The notes below the pieces were generated by a model. The model was not told the DNA's origin, ran no database searches, and worked only from the letters and a program-made list of their open reading frames with translations. Shown piece by piece: positions 25,056-36,309 of a stretch of 64,000 nucleotides of DNA (positions are counted from its first letter, which is position 1; every line of letters starts with the position of its first letter). The position numbers were made by a program, and so were the translations under genes. Origin of the DNA: Syncephalastrum monosporum B8922 (taxonomy: Eukaryota; Mucoromycota; Mucoromycetes; Mucorales; Syncephalastraceae); the NCBI GenBank assembly GCA_000697355.1, contig JNEN01001200.1, forward strand, positions 310,001 through 374,000, read 5' to 3'.

Positions 25056-28000
25056 ATGAGCGAGAGCGCAAACCAACAGAAAAAGCTTCAACTTGCGCCC
25101 GAGGTTGTCCAACGCCTCCATCAACTCCAGGACGAGAATCGGCCTGTGTCGATTGACGAGATTTTGGCGGCAGCCAACTTGTCCCATCTCCGTCAGAGTC
25201 AGTACATGGCTCCTTCTAAATCAGCCGAGACACGCAACTCGAGCGACAACAACAGCAACAACAACTTGACACTCGATACTTTTATCTCGCCCCAAAAATC
25301 GACTTCCATGACTCTGGCCGAGCGACGTCGTAGCGTCTCGCCCGAGAAACTTCAAATGCCCACCCCTTCACGGATAGACCTTTTTGCCACCCAATGTGCA
25401 GAATTATCGCCTCAGGTACAGCATGCCCATACATTGCTCTAACACAAGAGTTTCGATGTTGAAGTACGTTTTGACCATTGTTTGTTTATTGTTTTATATG
25501 ATTAGGACGCCGAGCAAGACGTATGTACGCTTTTAGAGCAAGCGGTGACCCCCAAGTTCGTGATTGACATGAGCGAACTGCGTATTGAGGCTGCGTCGCT
25601 TGTGGCTGACAAGCAGAACAAAAGTGCTGAATTTTGGTTGACGCTTGTCGAGGAGGATGATTATACAACGACCGCCCCTCCTCTGGCCCGCCTCCTTGTC
25701 AGCAAGCTGCGCCAGGAAGGCATCCCGCCCGCATGGCGGAGCGTGCTGTGGCAAACGATGGCCCGGTCAGCCGATACGCATCTGCAAAACATGTATGAGC
25801 GTCTGGTTCAGGGCGACATGGGTATTTCTTCCTATGAGCGTGTCATTGATCAGGACCTCGCTTGTATGGGCACATCCTCCACTATCCAGGCTACCGCTCG
25901 CCTCCTGAAAGCCTACAGTGTTTATGATGCCCACGTTGGCTACTGCCAGGGTCTAGGTGTCCTTGCCCGCCCACTCCTCACTGTGGTGGGTTATGAAAAA
26001 TATTGAACCACTAGATCCGACAATTAAATGATGGCTTTCATGTTCTAGATGCCGGAAAAGCAAGCATTTTGTACCTTTGTCAGGTAATGATTAATGGCGA
26101 TGATCGCCATTAACCAAAACAGAACGGAATGCTAAATGAACGAGTGTAGATTAATGGAGACCTACGAAATGCGGACCTTGTACACCCTCAATATGGAAGG
26201 CCTGCACCTGCGTCTGCATCAATTCCAAACCCTGCTCGCCCAACTTCATCCCGACCTCAGCGAGCACCTGCTGAGGAAAAACGTTCACCCTGCCATGTTC
26301 GCCTCGCAATGGTTCCTGACTCTTTTTGCCTCCGCCTTTCCGACCCGTCTGGTCTTGCGCATGTATGACTGTGTTTTCGCTCAGGGTGCCATGATCACCA
26401 TGCTCCGTGTGGCTGTCGCGACAATGCAGAAACACAAGGAACGCCTGCTGTCTATTCATCAATTTGACCAGCTTATGACGTTTTTGACGAGCTGTGCGCT
26501 GTACGAGAACGAACACGAGTTCATCGAATCTATTTTTGCTCTCAGCGGCTCGATCACGACGGCCAAGATTAACAGCATTGCCGACGCCTATCATCGTGAA
26601 CAAGAACAAGAAAAAGAGCGTGCGCAACAGGTGCTCGCCCTTCGTTTCAACAAAGCAAACAAGAAGGCCACCCGTCGCGAATCCTGGTTCTCCTGGGGCT
26701 CTACACAGACAAGCAACAACAATGCTGCGACACCAACTACTACCACCACCATGGCATCGCCACCCTCGTCTCCGACTGTACGAGTACCTTCGAGCCCGCT
26801 GACACCTCACCATGATCGCGCAGCCCTGTCGTCGCTGCACGCACAGATTGAGGACCTTGTCACAGCCCTGTCGCAGCTGCAGAAGGAGCACAACACAATG
26901 AGCCAGGATATGACCTCCCTTAAGATGCGCGAACTCGACCATGAAGCCGAGACGGCCAAGCTGACCAAGCGGAATGCCGTCCTCGAGAAGCGTCTCAAAA
27001 AGTACAAAGGCAAGTTAGCCAAGGAACGCAGCCAGAGCACACCTGCCACTGGCTTGCCACCACCCGCGGCCGCGAACCCCTCCCAGCTCGAAACGCTGGA
27101 AAAGGACGCCGAGTTTAGGACATTCGTGCAGTCCTTGCGTCTTAGTGGCGATTTTGGTGCGCTGATTGCTGGTGCGTTGGAGCCAGCGCCCCAGAGCGCC
27201 ACAATGACTACCACCACTGCTCCGACTATCCGCCACGCAAGCAGCAGCTCCAGCACTAGCACGAGCGTGAGCACCTGGAGTGGAAAGTCCACCAGCGGTC
27301 GCGAGAGCGAGAGCGAGAGTGAGACGGTTGCCACGCCTGTCGAGGACGACCACGAAGAAGAGCTCAAACGCACGAATGCATCCTGGGAAGCCAAGTACTC
27401 CGCCATGTGCCAGCAATACGAGTCTCAAATGGCAGCCATGAAGGAGGCCCACGCAACTGTTCTTCAGCAGATGCAGACCGAGCTGGATGCTGTTCAAGCT
27501 GAGAAGGACCAGATCATCATGGATCTGTCGCGCGAGAACGAAGAACTCGAAGAAAAGAGCATGGCTACTAAACGCATGGCCTCCGAGCTTCAGTTCGAAA
27601 AGATCACGCTTTCCAAGGACGTCGAGCGTCTCGAGAAGCAGGTTCAAGCGCTCGAGAAGGAAAAAACAGAGTACTTTATGCCACGCAGCTCTTTCTCCGA
27701 GGAAGTGTTTGCTGCCCATCGTATCCTGTTCCAGCAACAACAACAACAGCAGCAGCACTCTGCCGATATGGCGTCACGCCGCCATACAATGCAGCCCATG
27801 TCCACCGTTCCAAACGAGTACCAATCCAAATACGTCGAGAGTGACTTGCGCTGCCGCGAGCTCGAGAAGCTGCTCGCCGAGGCCAAGCTTAAACTAGTTG
27901 AGTATGAGACGAGTCACTTGCCCTTATCACCGCGCGCGTCACTGCAGCAGCACCAGCACTTCCCAGGTTCAGCCGCCATGAAGCGCAACTCAACCGCATC

Positions 28001-28253
28001 TTTGTCGATGCTCGCCAGTCGTGTCAACTCGCCGACTACCGACATCCTGCGACGTGACTCGTCCGAGAGCTTCGCGTCATCTGTGACCTCGGCTACCTCT
28101 CTCGGCAGCAACAGTGCCACCGGTCATCCCGGTAAACGCGCTAGCATGTATGCCCGGCTCTGGAATTATGGTACAAATGGTAACTCTACCGCACCTATCT
28201 CTTCTGGACGGCCAGCCTCCACCACCCTTCTCAAGCAAGAGCAGACCATGTAG
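25056..28253 (+). CDS. TBC-domain RabGAP-like protein with coiled coils (Gyp5/EVI5-like)
   Basis: Rab GTPase-activating-type protein of the Gyp5/EVI5 group, expected in vesicle traffic. Exons 25056-25415, 25506-25985, 26049-26083 and 26150-28253 give 992 residues. The TBC domain lies at about residues 190-430: LRQEGIPPAWRSVLWQTMA, GYCQGLGVLARPLL, MPEKQAFCTFVRLMETYEMR, MFASQWFLTLFASAFPTRL. The glutamine finger (YCQ) is present, but the usual I-x-x-D-x-x-R motif reads IDQDLAC, so the catalytic arginine is a cysteine. After the TBC domain come long coiled coils (about 505-570 and 650-810) split by Ser/Thr-rich linkers, with a short poly-Gln run near residue 795. A GAP without the arginine finger may act as a scaffold. 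TATA-like TATAAAG 40 bases upstream. Confidence 0.93.
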
Positions 28254-29012
28254 AAGTCTCCATCCCCCTTTTCCCCTAAAACCATTTGAAATCTCTTCCC
28301 AATTATTACTCTTTTCTTTTCTTTTTTTCTTTGTGTTAGCTTAAAATCACTACGTAGCTGAGCATATGCAGGACACCCGTATCAGCTTCTTTCCTATCTT
28401 CTTCTCTGTACCTTGACTCTTTTTCTCCTTGCCCTCCAACTCCTTATACCCTTTTTCGTCCTCCTCATTCCAAATTTTTTTTTTGGGCTTTTTCCAACGT
28501 CGTACGACAATAAATACACTCTTACATTTTATGGATGATATATTTTCGGCACTGGCTTAGTGTCCCAGTGGCTGGATGCGGGGTCATCGGTGTGTGCGAC
28601 GCTTCTCCGCCTTTACTGTCAACTCATTGGTCCCAGACTTGCACATGAAGTTTAGTTGTGGCCTTTGCAATTTTCAAGTGCGCGCAGTGGATTTATGACG
28701 CCAGTCGTCTGGAGTCTGTCACATAACAAAAGAAATACCTGTCGCTTTTCTTGACGACTATTTTTCGGTGACTTTTTTTTCTGCAGTGAGTGCTAAAGGT
28801 GGTCCCTCGCAAAGTGGTCAATGGTCATAGTGACGATATAGAAATCCATCTTGTTTTCTTTTCTGTCTTAGCTGGACATTTCATTTTCACATGCATCGAA
28901 TGGCCCATGGCAGGTCAATGTCACACAAGCATGCGCGCGTTCTATAAAAGTCAGGCTGCTATGGCAGGCCAAGCGTCCTTAATTTACATTCTTTTCTTTA
29001 TTCTTAAGCGCC
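28254..29012. other. Intergenic region, START-gene promoter
   Basis: Pyrimidine-rich 3' flank of the RabGAP gene with AATAAA at 28509-28514, then unremarkable sequence up to the TATA box at 28942. Confidence 0.5.
28942..28949 (+). promoter_or_regulatory. TATA box of START-domain gene
   Basis: CTATAAAAG motif about 65 bases upstream of the ATG at 29013. Confidence 0.55.
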
Positions 29013-29928
29013 ATGGTCGTCATCGAATCCAGCAACCGCCACGCTGCCGCGTCTCGCAAGTCGCTTGAGTTCCTTAAGGAACTGTCTGCAAACCTGGATG
29101 GCTGGGACTTATCATCTGAGAAAGAAGGTGTCAAGCTCTACAGCAAGTCTCTTCCTGGCAGCACCATCAACATCGTCCGTGGCGATACCGTGATCAAGAC
29201 GGACAAGTATACACCACGTGAAGTTGCAACCGTCGCCACCCAACCTGGCTGCCGTAAGATATGTAAGTATATTTTAAATCGTCTAAAATGTCGATATTGA
29301 CCCATACGTCTTCATAGGGGACGAAAAGTTCGATCAGTCCGAAGTCAAGGAAATGTTCACGCCTTTTGAATCGCTCTTTTGGGTCAAGCTCAAGGCTCCT
29401 TGGCCTGTGAGCCCCCGCGATTTTACCGGTATCTCGCTCCGTGACTTGGACGACGATGTGTGCTATGTGTCCATGTCGTCCGTCGAGGATCCCGCCGTGC
29501 CTCCAGTGTCGGGCTGCGTCCGCGGTAACCTGATCATTTCTGGCTGGAAGATCTACAAGACGGACGGCGGCATTGGTATCACCTACATCACCCAGGTCGA
29601 CATGGCTGGTTCGATCCCCTCCAGTTTCCTTAAGAGCATTCACCTCCAAGTTCCTCTCTGCGCCGGCAAGGTTGCTGACTATGTCACCAGCTACGGCTGC
29701 CCGCCCTACACCGTCGAGGCCACGGCCACCTATACGCGTGAAACCTTTGACCACTCAAAGCGTGAGCTGACCATCGAACTCGCCGGTGAAGGTCAGGTCA
29801 CCTGGAAGATCAACCGCCAAATGTACCCCAATGGTGTCAAGGTCTCGGGCGCTGAGGCTGAGTTTGCGGAGGACAATGTCACTGTTAAAGTGTCGGGTCC
29901 TACTACCGTCAAGATTAACAAGGCCTAA
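29013..29928 (+). CDS. START-domain (StAR-related) lipid-binding protein
   Basis: Soluble single-domain START protein, predicted to bind and move a lipid or sterol in the cytosol. Exons 29013-29262 and 29318-29928 give 286 residues, nearly all START fold: WDLSSEKEGVKLYSKSLPGS, FESLFWVKLKAPWPVSPRDF, SSVEDPAVPPVSGCVRGNL, GGIGITYITQVDMAGSIPSS, and the C-terminal helix FLKSIHLQVPLCAGKVADYV. The region after about residue 210 is extra and continues with beta-rich sequence (ELTIELAGEGQVTWKI). No signal peptide or membrane anchor is visible. A broken paralogue lies about 4 kb downstream on the same strand with its intron at the homologous position. Ligand unknown. Confidence 0.88.
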
Positions 29929-32900
29929 CCTTGGATAACTTTTTTTTTGCTACCCATGTCATGCTCTCTTCTCTTTTTGAATTCCTCAGAAATAAATGTA
30001 CATATATTCCAACCTGGCCTTGTTTTCAATGGATATCCATACTTCTCCTTCAGTGGCTCGTAAGCAATATGCGATCAAACTTCTATGCGCCAAACAGATT
30101 TTTAATATTCGGACGAATATGAGTTTCTTGACTCTGAGCGACATATCGCGCGCTCCTGTGTAAAAACACTTGGTACGCAGTCGATTACGAAGAAAATTGT
30201 CCAAAAAAACCGATATTGGAGGATGGAATGATATTTTTTTTTACCATACTTAATCGTAAACAGTGCAGCCTGGGAAACTATGCAAACGTGTGGATGGGAA
30301 GAGGAATTTCGTAGGCACAAGGATTGCAGCCAACGTACTATCGTGCACACCGGTGCCTGGACGAGCAACCGGTGGCAGAGACACGTCGAGCTTATATCGT
30401 CTATATTGCCCTTGTTAATATCCAACATCCTGAACGTATGTACTTGCCTTAAAAGTCTTTAAAGAGAACTTAGAGAAGAAGAATAAAAGTTCACGTGAAA
30501 GAGGACAGCGTCTTTTATGAGACAGACTCACGTCGAAGAATGTCCATGCGATTACATGAACCGCGTCTGCCAATGGGAAAAATTAATGCAGGAGAAAAAA
30601 GACCCTGACAGGGATTGATGTCAGATATTTTTCATGTTTCGAAGGATTCCTTGGCTTACGTACTATGCGGTCCACGTTTACCGACTTGAAAAAGAGCCCT
30701 TATTTAAGGGTACTGATGTCATATGTTCTGTGGAACTATCGTCAAGTATCAAGAACATTATTTGTCTGCTCTATATTCGGTAAATGGCACATACAGAATC
30801 AAGAAAAAAGAGCAACTATAGCCAATTCATCGTATAATATAATAGACACATAGTCATACAGTATATGTCAAAAAAGATAGCCACATATATCTTTGGTAGA
30901 GGAGGTCATAATTTAGACTTTACTAGCTTTTTCCTGTAACAGACAATCGCCAGGGAGGGCAGAGGAAACGGCGCGTGAAAAAAGAAAAATAAGGCTTTCC
31001 TTCTCTTCGTGGCGCTCTCCACGCACATTTCTCTAACACTGTATCCGCACGTTAGATATCTATCTATACTTCGAGTTTGGCGTCGACCGGGTATGAAATT
31101 GTCTTGTCTGTTTATCTTTTACCTTATCAGTGGTTGAGATTACCTGTTATGACTGTAATAAGTCATCTTTTATCATATAGACAATCGGTGCGACTCGTAT
31201 CACTTCATCCAAGAGTGACACTTCGACTGCGCTTCAGGTGTGAGTGAGCCCCTACGCCTGCGGTTGTGGGTCATTACAATCTGCACTTGTTCTTCGAATT
31301 TCTCCTGTCCGAGTGGAAGGCTAGCTGGGGCCTTCATACCCACTCGCCCATAGGAGCATTGAGTGAAAGTCATACTGCAAGGCTTTCCTTTATGTGCATT
31401 CAGACATACATACTATATACCGTCTGAAGATACATGCAGCCTGTATGCCATTAACGGGACGACGCGTATAATGGCATAAGTAGAGAAGAACGTCGGAAAC
31501 GGCACGTCCACTGCTAATTCCCTTATGGGGGTTTCCTGTATATTTTTTTGGCCTATTTTCCCTATGGATTTTCGGAGTAGTCCAGCATTTTTAAATAGAT
31601 ATAGAGTAAATTGGGTTTTCCAGAGCCAGAAACAAACAACAGGTAATGTGATGACCAACAAGAAACTCATGAGACCTTATATTAGCTGTTTCTTATTTAT
31701 TTTTGTGGCGTGTGAGCCAACGGGTTTGCCCGATGATTTTTTAATCTTGCTCGGTGTTGAATGACTTGATCTGCCAGGCTAAGGATATTGGGAATACACG
31801 GGTAATATTGATGACCATTACTACATGTCAATGCAAGCGTCTCATATATAAGGAGACACTCCCTTTCTCCTTGTCAACGAATCGATGTTTGACGAGTAGT
31901 GCCATCACCTGTCATTGTCCACAAAAAAAAACTGTGTGCAGACAAACGCATTAATCCAATGTCTGATAATCATTGCTACAAGGAACAATGATCCGACCAG
32001 AAACATTCATAGCGTAAATTATACAGACAGTGCTGTTTTATAGCTCGCGCTTGCGGCAAAATAGCTCACTTCATACAAAGCCTTCTCAACACCACATGCG
32101 CCGCGATGATAAACGTTGATAGATGGCTAAAGCAAATCGGGATCCTTTTTATTTTCTCTGATTTACATTGCAGAGGTAACGGTTTCAGTCTACTGTCCCA
32201 ATAGTAGTGACTCTGATCCAATACGATCCACTTCCAATGGAGTGGGCAACCGAAACTACTTTTAAAATCGGACCTACATATAAGAATCATCATAGATGAT
32301 ATCCCAAGCATCATAGTAACATTTCAGCTGCACTTTATACTGTATAAGCGCCGTAGCCTCATCCTCGCCGCCAAATCTTGGCAATAAATGGAAATTTCAG
32401 AAATATAGTACAAACCACCAGCTAACGCTTGTCATCAGCGGTATGATTTTACCCATCTCAAAGGTGACACCCGCTGGTTCATCTATTACCTGCATTCTCT
32501 GGCGCAAAGGCTAGGCTGTGCTTCTGTGGATTGTAGCAAATATAAGCGCTAATTTTTGTCGCGATATGGGTAGACACTCGTAATATTACGTGCATTCCGG
32601 GGTTTGGGGCATGTATGTAACAATTCCACACGAAACTTCACTGCTTTGGAATGTGTATTCGCCTTCCTTGATCCGTCCTTTTTCATTCGACTCCGTCGGT
32701 TTTAGTGTCACGCACTCCCAGGGACATAAATGACGTACAGAAGAAAAACATAATCGTAAAACAACACTTCTTTCCCTCGATTACTCTTCAGAACTACGCA
32801 GTGGATATCAATGCACTATAGGAAGCTCTTGATCTGCTACTTAGAGCTGGCCTTTTTTGGGAAAACCTGGAAGACCGGATCAAACCGAAACTCGTTTTAT

Positions 32901-33570
32901 TGCCCAATGGTATGCTGATTAATCGGCTCAAACGAAGATCGGAAGTAAAGCGTCGCAAACGGTAGTCCTCACGCTTGTTCAGTCGGAGCTGGTGGTGGGC
33001 AGAGGGCGGGAAAGATGTAAAATTCCAGTTTTGGGCCAATAGGAGGGGTAGGAATAATATGGTTCCTTGCTAGTACATACGACGCCCCAACTTCTTTCTC
33101 CACAGAATCCGGCAATTGTGGTTTCCTAAATGTATAAGAGAAGCCTTTTCCAGCTGATCTGAAACAACGAAACGTTAGGGGGAAGAGACCGCATATGCAG
33201 GATTATGACAGATAATCGGTGCTATCCGAAAATTTCTCCGCGCGCGGGCACCCGGAGAGAGAGCACGCGCAATCCCAAAAGCTTTGAATAGAGATGTAGA
33301 AAACACAAAGACCCTGCTACATATTGGTTTATTTGTCTCGTCGCATGATGGACCAATTTAGGCTGCATGATGGGAAGTCTGCTATTCGAGATAGACTTCC
33401 AACGGGGGTGGTGCCCCGTCCCGATCTGAACGAGAGCACACTGACTGGTCTCACTCGCAATTTTTTTGATCCCGCATGATGGTAGTAGGATGTTTATGCA
33501 TAGTGAGTTCTAAATATCATAACGAATAAAGATTATGAACAAGAGGACGCTCAAGTGTCATTTGTTTCGT
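29929..33570. other. Gene-poor block
   Basis: 3.6 kb between the START gene and its pseudogene copy. It contains a dispersed repeat copy at 30569-30822. Elsewhere only short frames with no family resemblance; AT-rich near 30830-30900 and 31430-31760. Confidence 0.45.
30569..30822 (+). repeat. Dispersed repeat copy 3 (longest)
   Basis: Matches both copies near 18 kb: the same orientation as 17875-18043 and opposite to 18180-18386. Shared core AGACCCTGACAGGGATTGAT, then TGCGGTCCA, TTTACCGAC, TGATGTCATA and ACAGAATCAAG. No reading frame of note. It lies about 640 bases past the START gene. Confidence 0.72.
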
Positions 33571-33589
33571 AATATGCCGATCGAAACGT

Positions 33590-34610
33590 CTATAACCCAC
33601 ATGGACACGCAACTCGCTAGTCATGGCGGATGTGATCCGGTTTGCCTGCGATCATTTCGAGGACAGGACACTGTTGATGAAGGTCTCGGTGCCTACAGCA
33701 AGAGTGTTAAGGACTTTGCGTTGTCTTTTCTGCAGGACAGACTGTAAGGTGACGACAGTATCTACCCCCGATGTTGTTGCGGACGTTATTCTAGCGAGGA
33801 TCACGTAAAGATTTGTAAGTTTCTGACTTGATTTGTACATGTGGCTGTATACGCAGGTTACTCAGCTGATCTGCGTTGTTTTTGTTGCTGAGAGTGATTA
33901 TAAATCTGACACTGCAAAGCTAAAGTGAATGTATGGACCAGATGAGCCCTTATATCAGACCAAGTGCACGATGTCCTGGCCCGAACATGCAAGAACAATA
34001 AAAACGATATAATGCTCGTCTATCTTGAGTGATCTGTCACTATCAAAAAATAATGATGGTCAAAACACATAGACGACCATACATAGGTCCCACAATGTTT
34101 GTGTGATGGGACGTGTGGAGGGGGACAACGATGAGGCACGCGTGGCGATTGTGTCTGTGGAAATCCGGCACGTGCCAGCGCGCTCGGGGTGTGTCCGCGC
34201 GCAGCTTTCTCTCGGAGCCTGGTGCATCCGACGCCAGACAAGCAGTTTACTGATCAAGCGTGTATCGAACGTGGAGCTTACAAGGCTTAATGCCGTACTC
34301 GTTTATGAAACAGCTGCATCAGATCTGCTACTGTGCCAACGAGGTCGCACACTATGTGGAGAAATATGAGCTCACGACTGCGCGTGATCCTGGCCAGCCA
34401 TGGTTATAACGGTGACTCCTATGACGCCAGCACTTGGAGCTCTCCGTGTCCGCCACCAGACATGCTAGAGCCGGACGCTGAAAGTGCGAATGTCAGGATT
34501 ACATCCCAGAAAGGGAGCACATATCCAGAAGAAAGAGGACGGTGGCATACGGACTGTGGTTGTGGAGTGCACGATGCAATAGGCATCGTCATTCATCCCA
34601 AATAATTTCT
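33590..34610 (+). pseudogene. START-domain pseudogene, paralogue of the 29-kb gene
   Basis: Fragments align in order with the START protein at 29013-29928. DEGLGAYSKSV (about 33677-33709) matches KEGVKLYSKSL. STPDVVADV lies in another frame. A GTAAGT donor near 33816 is at the homologous intron position. KxMYGPDEPLYQTKCTMSWP (about 33920-33980) matches KEMFTPFESLFWVKLKAPWP, with TGA in place of the Glu codon. ARVAIVSVEIRHVPARSGCV (about 34138-34197) matches YVSMSSVEDPAVPPVSGCV. MPYSFMKQLHQICYCANEVA then HYVEKY (about 34290-34370) matches SIPSSFLKSIHLQVPLCAGKV then ADYVTSY, one base out of frame with the preceding piece. TWSSPCPPPDM with DAESANVRIT fits the tail. At least one stop and two frame changes make it non-functional, unless the base calls are wrong. 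Confidence 0.75.
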
Positions 34611-34917
34611 TCGGTTTCGAAATGTGTAACAAGACATATCTTGGCAATTGTTAGTTATGTCCGAAAAAAGTGAAATACATTTGCACGCAACGGGAAGGAG
34701 GGATGTAAGACGGGAGAAATATTTACAGAGAATAAGAGTGTACCAGATGACAGGGAAAAAATGTAAAACCGCAAAATCAACGACGAAAAGAGAGAAAATA
34801 CAGACAAACATACAAGGAAATGATGGATGGGATTTGGTGGTAATGCATGTGTAGAGAGGGCATAGCAAGTAAGGACGGGAAAGGTGAGAAAAGAGGGGAA
34901 AGAAAGCATAGAGATCA

Positions 34918-36309
34918 TCAGTCGTGCATGTCCTCGTCGTCGTCTTCAGTCTGAAGAACCCAACCGACCTTCCACGGGCGACCGCAGGTCCAATACTTGG
35001 GTGTACATACGAAATTTTCGATCTCTTCGTCTGGATCCACGCGACCATCCGGGCGGGAGCGGCGCATCTGATCAATATACTGCATCGCTTTGCGTTTCTC
35101 TTCCTTGCAGAAGACCCATCGGCAGTGGCGACAGACACAGCCTCCGCTTTTATTGTATCTAAACATTCCAATAGATCGATGAGTCAGCCATCCTCAATGC
35201 TTAGCTAATAGGACACCATACCTCAGACCGCACTTGTTGCAAAGGTAGACAAAAGGCCTGCCCTTGTCATTATAAATCGAACTGGTCGGGAAAGGCCAGT
35301 TAAAAGCCTTGCGCATACAGCCGTCAGAAGACTCCTGGCATGCCTGACACGGCCCCTTGACACGCGACGGTCGGCCCGAAGATGTATGATGGACCACAGT
35401 TGTCTGCTGCTGAGGTATCGACTGTTGTTGCTGATGCTGTTGCTGATGCACCTGCTTCTCAGTTTTGGCTTGCGGTGAAGGTAAAGAAGGCAGGGAAGGT
35501 GGAGCCGGTGCAACCAAAGCCGCTATTTCGGGCGAAAGTTGCGGCGAGTAGGATGCTATCGGCGAGCTGGGCTGAGCAAGCGAACTTTCGGTAGTCATTA
35601 TAGGTGTGTGTGATGTAGACATCGTGTGGTGTGGCAACTGTTGCGGCGAAGACATGGGCGAAGTCGGTGGGCTGATATTTTCGTATCGATCGTTTTGGTG
35701 CTGATAGGTAGGCTGGTGATGGTGATGGTGGTGGTGTCGTCGCAACTCGATATGGGTCGTCTTCCGAGCGGAGCGCTGTTGCTTGAACGTCTGATGCCGC
35801 CGATGATGATGCGTCGTGCGGGCTTCGGCCACGCGTGTGCGCAAAGCTGTCAGAAGCGACTCGCCGCAAATGACCCGGGACGTGCATGCAATCTCGGATG
35901 TTTGTTGTTGTTGTTGTTCGTGTCGGGGTGGTTTAAGAAAGAAGGGCTGCGAGCGGACGTCGAGCTGAAACACGACACTCTTGTCCACTGCACTGGCCTG
36001 AAATGCATCTCGAACGGCAGCTGGCGATCGGTGAGGTATCGATTTGCGCTTATGCGATGCCAAATAGTACGCAGGCTTCGCGGACAAGGCCGAGCTGTGC
36101 TCGGACGGGCTAGATGATGACATTGTTTCCTCGTCGCTATCATGCAAGAGCTCGGGAGGAGAGGGTATCGATGCTACAGAATGGAAGGCGCTGCTACGGC
36201 TTTCTTGTCGAGTATGATGGTGATCCAGACGATGATCTTCGACAGGCTTCGGATGGTATGGCTGAGGCCGATGTACATAAGGAGGCGAAGTAATAGCAGA
36301 TAAATCCAT
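34918..36309 (-). CDS. GATA-like zinc-finger protein, probable transcription factor
   Basis: Probable DNA-binding regulator. Exons 36309-35222 and 35158-34918 give 442 residues. Residues 1-320 are low complexity (His, Gln, Ser and Pro runs, including His clusters). Near residue 323 a zinc-binding segment starts with CQACQES and ends in FVYLCNKCGLRYNKSGG. The CNKCGLRY end is the GATA-finger hallmark, but the spacing is C-x2-C-x32-C-x2-C instead of 17-20. Exon 2 adds a second Cys-rich patch, CVCRHCRWVFCKEEKRKA, and CTPKYWTCGRPW, then an acidic tail. The intron falls inside the finger (CGL|R). Nuclear role and targets are inferred, not shown. Confidence 0.78.

Noticed and set aside
26151..27758. 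Long minus-strand frames (263, 199 and 247 codons) over the RabGAP gene
   Set aside because: Antisense to the TBC and coiled-coil exon with Leu/Arg-rich composition typical of shadow frames.
29194..29754. 186-codon minus-strand frame over the START gene
   Set aside because: Antisense to a well-matched START domain.
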